NCBI GenBank assembly: GCA_016550395.1
Contig: JABXGY010000225.1
Location: 1-14,423, forward strand
DNA length: 14,423 nt
Source of the DNA: an archaeon
Lineage (GTDB): Archaea; Asgardarchaeota; Hermodarchaeia; Hermodarchaeales; Hermodarchaeaceae
Direction of reading: 5' to 3'
The notes beneath the pieces were generated by a model, which was given only the letters and a program-made list of their open reading frames with translations, was not told the DNA's origin and made no database searches. The position numbers and the translations under genes were made by a program. Below, piece after piece: positions 5,560-13,046 of the stretch. How positions within the stretch are numbered: the stretch's first letter is position 1; every line of letters begins with the position of its first letter.

Positions 5560-7857
5560 TTACCGACGTCGCCATCGACGTAAAGCGAGCCATGTTAATC
5601 CGAAAGTCACTGGAATGATAATTATTGCTCCGAGCCAATGGGCCAGTGTGAATCCTTGGTTGAATCCGGCTGCTTCTGATTCCCAAACTTGAATGAAGAG
5701 AGTCAGAGGTTCATTGGAACCCATTACAAGTAAGGTAACGGTTCCGGTCTCCTTTGCTACGTATCCACCTTGATAGTCTACAAATGCGGAGCTACTGGAA
5801 GTCGCTGATGATGAGAATGGAATCCCAGCAAGAGCCATAATGATGAGTTTTTGTTGAGTGATATTGAATGGTGAGTTACCAATCTCATTAAACACCGTTC
5901 CAAGAGCTAGCACTCCCTGGGGATCGGATAGTTGGAGATGAATCAAATAGGAGTAGCCTTCAATCACGGGGAAACTATAGGTTTCGATACGGTTGGGTTG
6001 AATTGTGACCAGGGTGTTGGGCGTATAGGAAGTCGGTGCGAATTCCTCCAACTCCACGGTAAGTTCTTCGGTATCATAGGTAGAGGGTAGACCAGGAGCC
6101 CCTAATACTGTGACGTAAATCTCTTCGGTTACTGCAGAAACGAACTCTAGACCTGCTGTTCCATTTGTAGTGGACAAGAACCCTTCACCCCACGGCTGAA
6201 CCCCCAACCAAGACATCCAATTTTCTACATTGGTCGGTTGAATTAATTCAACCGCAGAATATCCTGTGCCGTCATAATCGGAAGCCGTGGCTTTTACCAG
6301 GTATTTATAACCACTTTGGGCCGCAACCCGGTAAATATAACGATGAGGACCGATGGTTGTATTGATGGGTACTGTCGTGCCATATATGGGAGAACGAGTA
6401 GGTTGAGAAACGGGGGATGCAGTTGTGACGTTCAACAAGGGTATTTGAGTCCGTGACATCGAAACGGTGTATTCAAAGGTGGCAGTGTATCCACCCATTG
6501 GCCATGCCCATAAGCGTAGAGGAAGTAAGCCTCCTGGATGCTCAGTTGAGCCACTCCATGAGTCACCAGTAACGGGGTTACCATCGACGGTAGTTAATCG
6601 TCTGGACAACCAGCTTGTTCGAGAATAAGAACTACCGATAACAGAAGAAAATCTGCCATAACCGTCTGGATAATAGGATACGTGTACCTCATGCAATGAC
6701 CACTCAATTGTAGTTGTAGACGTTGAGTATTCAAGACCAAAGCCGAGATCCGAATCAATATGCCACTCATCTCCTGCTATTCGCTCAAGGGTGATCGTAT
6801 AAAGATACTGTGGATCAAACTCGAGAAAAGCAAACTTCGACATGTCAGTGTCAGTGACCATAAAAGAGCCAGGAGAACTGACATTGATTGTCGGAGCGTT
6901 GAATCTGCTAATGGTTATGGTTATGTCGATGTAGGAGCCTCCCCATAAGGTGAAGTTCCCTGTTCGTGTATACCAGAGGTATGTTTGTGGAGCTAAAGGT
7001 AATATTGTCTCATACATTCCCATACTGACGCCCGTTCCACTTGGAATCCAATCCTCCAAATAGAACCAGTCCCAGATTTGATTCATGCCATGTACAATAT
7101 CAACCAGAGACGATGGATCTGCCAAATAGTACCAGTCACTCACGAGAGTATCATAGTCGTATTCCCATTCGATTGTGATATTGTAGAAGTCCTCTTCAGA
7201 AATATCTAGCGAATAAAGGTGCCATTGATTGGCAGTGTTCCAGTTAAGGCCTTGGGAACCCAGCGAGAGCGTTTCTATTGTAGCCATACTTTGATGTAAG
7301 TCTACTACAACGTCAAAGGTGAATTCAGTGCCAGGATAAGATACACCCATGAAAACGTAGCTGTAACCTCGAACAGTGATGATACCAGGATTCAAGATAA
7401 GGAAAAACCCTTCATATGTGTCTGACATTCCTGTAGATAGACTAAAGGAAAACCAATCGAGAGTGGCTTCGCCACTGGTGTTTGTATCTAACGGTGGTGC
7501 GTAAATGTCACTTGCCCCAGAGACTTCAAAGTATAACGTTTGCATATATTGGTTATTAACCGCATGAGCATCTACTCGGATTGTATAAATTCCAGGAGTA
7601 GAAACTTCATAGGTGGTTCCCCACATTGAATCAACAGAGTCAACAGAACCAGCTACAAGAGTCCCGGGTGGATTCTCAGATGCTGATTTAACAGCTGAAG
7701 CAGCTTCAAAGGTCAAACTCAGATCCTTAGTATGAGCAGAGGTGTTGAAAGGTAGACAAGCGAATCCGAGTGTGACTAAAAGAAAGCACAGAATCGCAAT
7801 TCCTACCCGACTAAATAAAACAGCCCTTTTAGAGTGCGTTTTAATATGTTTTTTCAT
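5560..7857 (-). CDS. Large secreted, C-terminally anchored surface protein (paralog 1)
   Basis: This 765-residue protein starts with a basic stretch and a hydrophobic signal segment (about residues 12-35). A possible signal-peptidase site falls after NTSA. A long extracytoplasmic region follows, rich in Ser, Thr, Tyr, Trp and Gly and predicted to be beta-rich, with about eight N-X-S/T sequons. It ends with a membrane helix (LAHWLGAIIIIPVTFGLTWL) and an LRRWRRR tail, giving an outside-facing, single-anchor topology. It matches its upstream neighbour from end to end: YAPPLDT/YSPPFDT, SFSLSTGMSD/SFSTGFSD, NQWHLY/NEWKWL, EIGNSPFNIT/EEGNTPFAIT. I recognise no known domain and no catalytic motif, so function is unknown; a surface-layer or adhesin-like role is inference. 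A TTG at 7866 would add three residues, but the SD GAGGAGG (7873-7867) abuts it and is well spaced (9 bases) from the ATG at 7857. Confidence 0.82.
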   Translation of the reverse strand: MKKHIKTHSKRAVLFSRVGIAILCFLLVTLGFACLPFNTSAHTKDLSLTFEAASAVKSASENPPGTLVAGSVDSVDSMWGTTYEVSTPGIYTIRVDAHAVNNQYMQTLYFEVSGASDIYAPPLDTNTSGEATLDWFSFSLSTGMSDTYEGFFLILNPGIITVRGYSYVFMGVSYPGTEFTFDVVVDLHQSMATIETLSLGSQGLNWNTANQWHLYSLDISEEDFYNITIEWEYDYDTLVSDWYYLADPSSLVDIVHGMNQIWDWFYLEDWIPSGTGVSMGMYETILPLAPQTYLWYTRTGNFTLWGGSYIDITITISRFNAPTINVSSPGSFMVTDTDMSKFAFLEFDPQYLYTITLERIAGDEWHIDSDLGFGLEYSTSTTTIEWSLHEVHVSYYPDGYGRFSSVIGSSYSRTSWLSRRLTTVDGNPVTGDSWSGSTEHPGGLLPLRLWAWPMGGYTATFEYTVSMSRTQIPLLNVTTASPVSQPTRSPIYGTTVPINTTIGPHRYIYRVAAQSGYKYLVKATASDYDGTGYSAVELIQPTNVENWMSWLGVQPWGEGFLSTTNGTAGLEFVSAVTEEIYVTVLGAPGLPSTYDTEELTVELEEFAPTSYTPNTLVTIQPNRIETYSFPVIEGYSYLIHLQLSDPQGVLALGTVFNEIGNSPFNITQQKLIIMALAGIPFSSSATSSSSAFVDYQGGYVAKETGTVTLLVMGSNEPLTLFIQVWESEAAGFNQGFTLAHWLGAIIIIPVTFGLTWLALRRWRRR

Positions 7858-7876
7858 GTAATTCAACCTCCTCTTC

Positions 7877-10096
7877 TCAGAACCGGCGCCTCCGTAACCA
7901 GCTTATCAGTGCAGCCAATCCGATTCCTAAGGGGACTCCCCAAGCAGTTGCAATAAGCAGTCCTTGTAAAATCCCTGGCAGTTGTCCCAAAATGAAAGGA
8001 CGCAGTTCAATGATTTCAACCGTTACCGTTCCCCCTAAACCCGCAGCCATGCTTGGTGTTATCACCAAGGTCACATTACCTGTTTTTGTTGATAGATAGG
8101 TGGACGTGAAATTCGATCCATAGAGAAATGGTGAAACGGTAATCCACAGTTCTGGTTCTGTTATGGCGAACGGTGTGTTCCCTTCCTCATCAAAGATTGT
8201 GGCTAGTATCATTGCAGAGGGGGGGTTAAGGTTGATATTCAGTATATAGTAGAAGTTATCTTGCATTGGAAAACGCAGGGCTAAGGAGTGCTCAAGCGTG
8301 AAGCTTTCCGCCGTATTCAAAGTATATGCTGTTGGTGGAGTTTCCGTCACTGTGACTTCTATCTCTTGGATATCACTGATATACGTCGGTGGCATGTGAA
8401 GTGCAAAGACATATGCTAGAAGCGTGCCATTTGTCACTGATGTAAAATACAAGGTTCGGCTCGTATTATATTCAATGTAAAGCCCTGCCATCCCATAATA
8501 ACCAGGTGACATAAGTCTGGGAAAGAACCAGTTTTCGAAATCGTCAGGGGGAAACGCCCATAGGACGTAAGTCCCACCGGTTGTGTAGACGGTTGGATCA
8601 GCAATGATCTCATAAATATGTCCCGATTGGAGAGGCACTTTAAAGAAGTGTCCAACAGGACCTGTTGTTGTATTAACATTGAACGTTTGAGTCATCCCTG
8701 TACTGATGGTAGGGATAGGGGCGTCTTGTATGGTTAGGGTAACATTGAATGTTGGTGTTGCACCCATCATTGGCATCGCTTGAAAAGCGACTGGAAACAT
8801 TGGAATAAATGATTGACTAAACATGCCAATTGGATTGACACCGATAATAGTCCCATTCGAATCATCTATTTGTGTTTTAAAGACTGTCCAATAGTTAGGG
8901 TTGAATTTCCCTGTGATGGAATCTTTGGGGGTTGCGTTGACGGGAATATTGACAGCTTGAGTCCAGCGTGATTCCTGATAAAATGGTCCACTGACCTCAG
9001 AGTAAGCATAGGCTAGACCGGAAGGCCACATGTAGTATGGGTCGAATCCCATTACTTGCCACTCTGCACCTTGTGGATTTCCAAAGCTTACAGAGTGTTC
9101 ATACCATTGTGGCATATCGAGCAAGACGTATTCAAAGAAATCAACGGTATCAAAGTTTAAGGTGACAGGTGATCCCACAGAACATACTTGCGTTGGGAGT
9201 TCACTGATATGGATGGTAAGTATAACCGATCCTCCATTTAGATAAAGAAAGTCTTGACTCTGAACTGCAAAGAAATAATCTCCATCAGGTACAGCAATCA
9301 TTCGTTGAATCGTTTGTTCTGCAACTCCAACCCCTCCACCTGGAATGTCCACCGAGAAGTAGAAGTATGAATAAGGTTGGGCGTATTCATAGTCTCGTAT
9401 GTAGAAGGGACTTAACGGATCTGCCGTAGTTGAACTCATGTAATCATAGGGAACAGTGAGGGTTGCAGTAATGTTATACAGACCTGTAGTTGGGAGGCTT
9501 AATCGTAGCCATTTCCATTCATTCTCAGCCGTCCATGTAATATCATTATCAATGTCGAGAGTAAGAACTGTTCCACTGCTTGCAAGAACTTCTACAGAGG
9601 CTGTGAAGTTGTAGGAAATGTAGTCAAGGGTGTCTAAGTTTTGTGAGGCCACTGTAAGATATACTGAACCAGGCTTTGTGACTGTCACTGGAAGTGAACT
9701 ATTATCAGAAAACCCAGTACTGAATGACCACACTTGCCAACCATAGTATACGCTATCATTGAAAGCTGTATCAAAGGGAGGTGAATAGTGAGTACCACCA
9801 TAGCCCAAAATATAGAATAGCTGTTCACTTAGCCCATGTCCACAGCTAAATGCGAAAACTACTTCATAGATACCTGCCTCGGTGAAATCAATGGCGTGTG
9901 TTCGCTCTCTAAGTGAATAGTTGAGGCTCCCGAATACTGTGGTTCCCACGGGATGATGAGGAACTGGATCCTTGATCGCTTCAGCTTCAGTAGCAAATGC
10001 GGCAACAATGTTAGGTGTCAATGTATATCGAAAGCCAGTAAAAGATGCTAGTAGTGTAAATCCTAAGACTAAAACTAGGAGAGTTTTAGTTTTCAT
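7877..10096 (-). CDS. Large secreted, C-terminally anchored surface protein (paralog 2)
   Basis: This 739-residue protein has a signal segment at the N-terminus (KTKTLLVLVLGFTLLASF), a long Tyr/Phe/Thr-rich extracytoplasmic region with about thirteen N-X-S/T sequons, and a C-terminal helix ending in SWLRRRRF. It is the first gene of a two-gene operon: its TGA (7879-7877) is 19 bases before the start of the paralog, whose SD lies in that gap. Similarity between the two spans the whole length, including both ends, so they arose by tandem duplication and have since diverged strongly. The only cysteines I noticed are in FSCGHG and QVCSVG. No known enzyme or binding motif is visible. A GTG at 10123 would extend it by nine residues, but GAGGG (10106-10102) lies 5 bases before the ATG at 10096, which then leads directly into the signal peptide. 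Confidence 0.82.
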   Translation of the reverse strand: MKTKTLLVLVLGFTLLASFTGFRYTLTPNIVAAFATEAEAIKDPVPHHPVGTTVFGSLNYSLRERTHAIDFTEAGIYEVVFAFSCGHGLSEQLFYILGYGGTHYSPPFDTAFNDSVYYGWQVWSFSTGFSDNSSLPVTVTKPGSVYLTVASQNLDTLDYISYNFTASVEVLASSGTVLTLDIDNDITWTAENEWKWLRLSLPTTGLYNITATLTVPYDYMSSTTADPLSPFYIRDYEYAQPYSYFYFSVDIPGGGVGVAEQTIQRMIAVPDGDYFFAVQSQDFLYLNGGSVILTIHISELPTQVCSVGSPVTLNFDTVDFFEYVLLDMPQWYEHSVSFGNPQGAEWQVMGFDPYYMWPSGLAYAYSEVSGPFYQESRWTQAVNIPVNATPKDSITGKFNPNYWTVFKTQIDDSNGTIIGVNPIGMFSQSFIPMFPVAFQAMPMMGATPTFNVTLTIQDAPIPTISTGMTQTFNVNTTTGPVGHFFKVPLQSGHIYEIIADPTVYTTGGTYVLWAFPPDDFENWFFPRLMSPGYYGMAGLYIEYNTSRTLYFTSVTNGTLLAYVFALHMPPTYISDIQEIEVTVTETPPTAYTLNTAESFTLEHSLALRFPMQDNFYYILNINLNPPSAMILATIFDEEGNTPFAITEPELWITVSPFLYGSNFTSTYLSTKTGNVTLVITPSMAAGLGGTVTVEIIELRPFILGQLPGILQGLLIATAWGVPLGIGLAALISWLRRRRF

Positions 10097-10127
10097 GTAA
10101 TCCCTCATATTTTCGTTTAACACTAAT

Positions 10128-10146
10128 AATCGAGATTTACTCGATT
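10128..10146. promoter_or_regulatory. Perfect inverted repeat 1, candidate operator of the surface-protein operon
   Basis: AATCGAG-ATTTA-CTCGATT is a perfect 7-bp inverted repeat with a 5-base spacer. It is centred about 41 bases upstream of the ATG at 10096, where the core promoter of the minus-strand operon should lie. A dimeric regulator site is the simplest reading. The protein that binds is unknown. Confidence 0.6.
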
Positions 10147-10164
10147 CCCCTTTAGTGTTCTATG

Positions 10165-10187
10165 TAGGTCGTCAACCGTACGACCTA
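10165..10187. promoter_or_regulatory. Perfect inverted repeat 2 in the same divergent region
   Basis: TAGGTCGT-CAACCGT-ACGACCTA is a perfect 8-bp inverted repeat with a 7-base spacer. It lies about 20 bases upstream of the TATA box of the AbrB-PhoU gene and about 40 bases (centre to centre) from the first repeat. Its position suits an activator or autoregulatory site for the regulator gene. As RNA it could also fold into a stem, but nothing shows that it is transcribed. Confidence 0.6.
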
Positions 10188-10205
10188 TCAGAAAAGAGTG
10201 CCCTT

Positions 10206-10217
10206 ATTATATATAAA
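10206..10217 (+). promoter_or_regulatory. TATA box of the AbrB-PhoU gene
   Basis: ATTATATATAAA is a strong archaeal TATA-like element centred about 45 bases before the ATG at 10256. A start site 25 bases downstream gives a leader of about 20 bases that contains the SD GAAGGG (10243-10248). Confidence 0.65.
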
Positions 10218-10255
10218 CAGAACAGGTCAACGTGTATTTCAAGAAGGGTTGAATT

Positions 10256-11395
10256 ATGGAAGTTCGGAAGGTCATGCGGCTTGGGACAACCTCTCTTGTC
10301 GTTTCGGTACCAAAAGAATGGGCGGATAAATATCAACTGGATCAGGAAAGCCGATTAGTCCTTATTCCTCAATCGGATGGAAGTATCGCCTTATATCCTC
10401 AAACGATTCCCCGAGAGAAATCGAGAACGATCACCTTGAAAACGAAACCAAATGATCCACCAGGATTATTAGAAAAACGTATGATTGCAGCATATCTTAC
10501 CGATTTCGATGAAATATCGATTCAATCAGAAGGTGTCATTTCCTCAGAACAACGCGACCAGCTACGCAAGTATTTGCGACTGCTCACAGGTTATCAGATC
10601 ATGGAATCCACCTCAAGCAACCTTCTTATTCTCAATGTAGCCCGGGTTACCGAAATGGATGTTGAGCGAGCACTTTATCGAGTTCACACCATAGCTACAT
10701 CAATGCTCAAAGACTCCCTTAAAGCATTACAAAACCGCGATGCGAACATGGCTAAAACCGTCATTGGGCTTGACGAAGACGTAAACCAATTCTACTACTT
10801 AGTCAACAAACAACTCCGACGAGCCCTCCTGGATCCAAGTGTAATGAGTCGAATTAGTATCACCGCCATTGACGCGATCAACTACGCCATAGTCCTCCAT
10901 GCAATCCATAGCGCCGCGGAAGCATCAAAAGCCATCGCTAGTGCAGTTTTAACTCTCGGTGACCATGACTGTCCCAAGGATATTCTGAAACTCGCATTGC
11001 GGAACGGTCAATTCGCAACACGCCTATTCGAAGATGCAGCTAAAGCCTTTCTCACTCGCGACGATACTCTCGCCAATGAAGTTATCCAGAGAGGTGGAAC
11101 CTGCCCCCCTATGCGCCAACAAGCGGAACACCTAATGGAAAGACACCTCGTCACAATCTGCGAAGACATGCTACCTAATCTCACACCAGAATCCTGCGCC
11201 CTTTTCGGTCCACGACAAATTGCCCTGATTGTTCTAGAACAAGTCTTCCAAAGCAATAGCCAAATCGCCGTCGCTGCGGCTACTATTGCAGAACGTGGCA
11301 TCTGGCGAGCCTTAGAAATCCAGCAACCTCCTCTGAAGACTAATGAATCCAAAACGAAATCAAAGAAGAAAAAGAAAGCAAAGAAAAAATCCTAA
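10256..11395 (+). CDS. AbrB-domain PhoU-like phosphate uptake regulator
   Basis: This 379-residue protein has a SpoVT/AbrB-type swapped-hairpin domain at residues 1-48. Its key segments are VRKVMRLGTTSLVVSVPKEW, where the LGTTS...VPKEW pattern is typical, and RLVLIPQSDGSIALYP. A long helical region from about 130 to 345 holds two PhoU-like repeats. The first includes VIGLDEDVNQFYYLVNKQL, with the acidic residues that bind metal in PhoU. It ends in a Lys-rich tail, 363-379, with KKKKKAKKKS at the end. Archaeal AbrB-PhoU fusions are annotated as phosphate uptake regulators; the AbrB part should bind DNA and the PhoU part sense state through transporters or kinases. No pst transporter genes are in the window. 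It diverges from the surface-protein operon across a 159-base region with two palindromes, which it might bind. SD GAAGGG is 7 bases from the ATG. Confidence 0.85.
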   Translation: MEVRKVMRLGTTSLVVSVPKEWADKYQLDQESRLVLIPQSDGSIALYPQTIPREKSRTITLKTKPNDPPGLLEKRMIAAYLTDFDEISIQSEGVISSEQRDQLRKYLRLLTGYQIMESTSSNLLILNVARVTEMDVERALYRVHTIATSMLKDSLKALQNRDANMAKTVIGLDEDVNQFYYLVNKQLRRALLDPSVMSRISITAIDAINYAIVLHAIHSAAEASKAIASAVLTLGDHDCPKDILKLALRNGQFATRLFEDAAKAFLTRDDTLANEVIQRGGTCPPMRQQAEHLMERHLVTICEDMLPNLTPESCALFGPRQIALIVLEQVFQSNSQIAVAAATIAERGIWRALEIQQPPLKTNESKTKSKKKKKAKKKS

Positions 11396-11447
11396 TAGTT
11401 CTTTCATCACCTTTTGTTAAAAGATTGGTTTTGATCTACGTTATTGG

Positions 11448-11466
11448 CTTTTTGGTTTCCTTTTTT
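11448..11466 (+). terminator. Oligo-T terminator after the AbrB-PhoU gene
   Basis: About 50 bases after the stop the plus strand reads CTTTTTGGTTTCCTTTTTT, with T runs of five, three and six. Archaeal RNA polymerase often stops at such tracts without a hairpin. A small CTTTT-GTT-AAAAG stem lies upstream at 11411-11423. The 215-base gap to the next gene otherwise holds only promoter elements. Confidence 0.5.
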
Positions 11467-11536
11467 ATACTCATACTGAACTTTTTGTATAAAATCATTT
11501 ACATATGCCAAAATTTTCTACGTTGATTGTTAAAGA

Positions 11537-11566
11537 CTTATATATACTAATTGTATATATAATATT
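11537..11566 (+). promoter_or_regulatory. Tandem TATA-like elements of the 103-residue gene
   Basis: CTTATATATACTAA (11537-11550) and GTATATATAATATT (11553-11566) are two strong TATA-like boxes about 16 bases apart. They predict transcription starts near 11565 and 11583, both upstream of the SD GGTGAGG (11598-11604). Two overlapping core promoters for such a small gene suggest strong or switched expression. Confidence 0.55.
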
Positions 11567-11568
11567 GC

Positions 11569-11596
11569 AAGAGTCGTATTATCAATATACGCTCTT
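11569..11596 (+). promoter_or_regulatory. Imperfect inverted repeat in the leader of the 103-residue gene
   Basis: AAGAG-T-CGTAT and ATACGCTCTT form a 10-bp stem with one bulged T and a 7-base loop (TATCAAT). It lies between the TATA boxes and the SD, so it could be an operator overlapping the start site or a leader hairpin next to the ribosome site. Confidence 0.4.
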
Positions 11597-11610
11597 CGGT
11601 GAGGATCATA

Positions 11611-11922
11611 ATGAGTGAAGGATTACGAAAGGTCGTGGGGTTGATCCCCAAGGAACAACGCGAGCCGGTCTCCACAGCACTCCTTGATTTGCTACTCAAA
11701 ACCAAAGCCGCCAAGAATGTTCCCGCCCGGGAAGCCAAGATGGTCTTACATTTAATGATGCGCGATCTCATCGCTACTGATATGGGACTAGAAACCCTCT
11801 TCACCTGTGCACTCCGCGCAGAACCTGTGAAGACCCTTGATGTCATTGGTGACGTACTCGGCGGTGTAATGGCGGCTGAAGAAGTCGTCAAAGCTCTGTC
11901 TACTTTGACTGTGACACAATAA
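11611..11922 (+). CDS. Conserved-looking small helical protein of unknown function
   Basis: This is a 103-residue soluble protein that I do not recognise. It appears mostly alpha-helical, with amphipathic stretches (STALLDLLLKTKAAKN, AKMVLHLMMRDLIATDMGLE, TLDVIGDVLGGVMAAEEVVK) and no signal peptide, and has a single Cys (about residue 66). A GTG at 11599 would add four residues, but that GTG is part of the SD (GGTGAGG, 11598-11604), 6 bases before the ATG at 11611. It has its own strong TATA elements upstream and its own hairpin terminator downstream, so it looks like a monocistronic transcript. A 157-codon reading frame on the opposite strand (12020-11547) is less likely: it is Ser- and Arg-rich with no ordered pattern and would run through the promoter. 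Confidence 0.7.
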   Translation: MSEGLRKVVGLIPKEQREPVSTALLDLLLKTKAAKNVPAREAKMVLHLMMRDLIATDMGLETLFTCALRAEPVKTLDVIGDVLGGVMAAEEVVKALSTLTVTQ

Positions 11923-11962
11923 TCTGGGGTTACTAACGAGTGCCTGTGAGGACGTGATATCC

Positions 11963-12009
11963 CATCGGCGGGTTCTGCCTTGATGGACCCGCTGATGTTG
12001 TTCTTTTTT
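11963..12009 (+). terminator. Hairpin plus T-tract terminator after the 103-residue gene
   Basis: CATCGGCGGGTTC (11963-11975) pairs with GGACCCGCTGATG (11985-11997) as a 13-bp GC-rich stem with two G/T wobbles and a 9-base loop. TTGTTC and six T (12004-12009) follow. This is an intrinsic terminator of bacterial form, about 40 bases after the stop. Confidence 0.7.
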
Positions 12010-12078
12010 ATTAGTTTCATGGGACTCCGTAATATTCAAGTACAGTGATGAAACTCGACTTAGCGTGAGGGAGCGACA

Positions 12079-12921
12079 TTGATTCTTTTAGGCACAGCCG
12101 GGTGGAAGTATGATGATTGGGTAGGAAGCTTCTATCCTTCAAAAAAACATCAGTTCACCTACTTTAGCAAGATATTCAATACCGCAGAGATTAACTCCAC
12201 CTTCTATCATTTTCCAAGCAAGAAAATCGTAACAACCTGGTCCCATGCTCCCAAAGATTTTATTTTTACAGCAAAAGTTCCTCAAGAGATTACCCATAAA
12301 CTTCGATTGGATGTCAAGGCAGAGGCAGATAAGCGGATGCATGAATATCTACAATTAATGTTCCCACTTCGAGAAGCACGACGATTGGGACCACTTCTTC
12401 TTCAACTCCCTCCATCATTTGATTACACTCAGTTAGATGTCTTAGAAGCCTTTTTACAAACACTTCCAAGCGATTATGAGTATGCAGTTGAATTCCGCCA
12501 TTTATCTTGGATGCAAGACGAGACCTTCTCCTTGTTAAAACGCCATCAGGTCGCGTACTGCATTGTGGATGAACCTCTTCTTCCTCCCCGTATTGAAGTG
12601 ACCGCTCCATTTTCTTATATTCGATGGCACGGTCATGGTAAGAAACTGTGGTACTATTACTTGTATAGTCAGGAGGAATTACAAGAATGGGTGCCAAAAG
12701 TCAAGGATATTGTTGAACGCACCCCTAAGAATGTCTATGGTTATTTCAATAATCACTGGTATGGATTTGCTGCCCGGAATTGTATTGACATGATGGAGTT
12801 GTTAGGAATGAATCATCGAATGCCCAAGCATGTCCGAGATCGAGTTACTCGTGTGACAGATCAGCGTATCAAAAAGAAGTCTACCCAACAAACATCATTG
12901 AGCCAATTTTCTGAGAATTAA
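12079..12921 (+). CDS. DUF72 (COG1801, YecE-like) TIM-barrel protein
   Basis: This 280-residue protein shows the full DUF72 motif series: GTAGWKYDDW at 5-14, AEINSTFYHFP at 36-46, FTAKVP at 63-68, LLLQLPPSF at 106-114, YAVEFRHLSW at 135-144, YIRWHGHGK at 180-188 and GYFNNHWYGFAARNC at 221-235. These line the proposed active pocket of the TIM barrel. The biochemical role of the family is not established; length and motifs are complete, so the gene is probably functional. The start is TTG at 12079, set by a strong SD (GAGGGAG, 12067-12073) 5 bases upstream and by the motif G-T-A-G-W, which normally begins within the first ten residues. A basic, Gln/Ser-rich tail follows the barrel (about 250-280). 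Confidence 0.9.
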   Translation: MILLGTAGWKYDDWVGSFYPSKKHQFTYFSKIFNTAEINSTFYHFPSKKIVTTWSHAPKDFIFTAKVPQEITHKLRLDVKAEADKRMHEYLQLMFPLREARRLGPLLLQLPPSFDYTQLDVLEAFLQTLPSDYEYAVEFRHLSWMQDETFSLLKRHQVAYCIVDEPLLPPRIEVTAPFSYIRWHGHGKKLWYYYLYSQEELQEWVPKVKDIVERTPKNVYGYFNNHWYGFAARNCIDMMELLGMNHRMPKHVRDRVTRVTDQRIKKKSTQQTSLSQFSEN

Positions 12922-12928
12922 AAGCAGT

Positions 12929-12952
12929 GACAGACGCAGAAAGGAGTCTGTC
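12929..12952 (+). terminator. Hairpin after the DUF72 gene
   Basis: GACAGAC (12929-12935) and GTCTGTC (12946-12952) form a perfect 7-bp stem with a 10-base A/G-rich loop, starting 8 bases after the TAA. The tail (GAGTTTCATTT) has only short T runs, so termination would be weak. It may also protect the 3' end. Confidence 0.45.
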
Positions 12953-13046
12953 GAGTTTCATTTAGGGCGTACATATTAGAATACCTTTCCCTTTTTATCT
13001 GGAATCGACATTATGGTTAGCTATTCTTGAGTTGGGTGTAATCCAT

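Noticed and set aside
5560..5650. PGF-CTERM/archaeosortase sorting signal at the C-terminus of the surface proteins
   Set aside because: Both end in a helix plus Arg-rich tail, but no PGF motif precedes the helix in either; a plain membrane anchor explains the ends.
7730..7857. Lipoprotein signal (Cys after GFA in the signal peptide of paralog 1)
   Set aside because: The residue at -3 is Gly rather than Leu, and hydrophobic sequence continues past the Cys, so it is not a convincing lipobox.
11008..11352. 114-codon minus-strand open frame
   Set aside because: It lies antisense within the PhoU-like domain of a well-supported gene.
11547..12020. 157-codon minus-strand open frame over the 103-residue gene
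   Set aside because: It is Ser/Arg-rich without ordered hydrophobic pattern and runs across the promoter and terminator of the plus-strand gene, which has SD, TATA and sensible helices.
12314..12697. 127-codon minus-strand open frame
   Set aside because: It is antisense to the DUF72 core, whose motifs are all on the plus strand.
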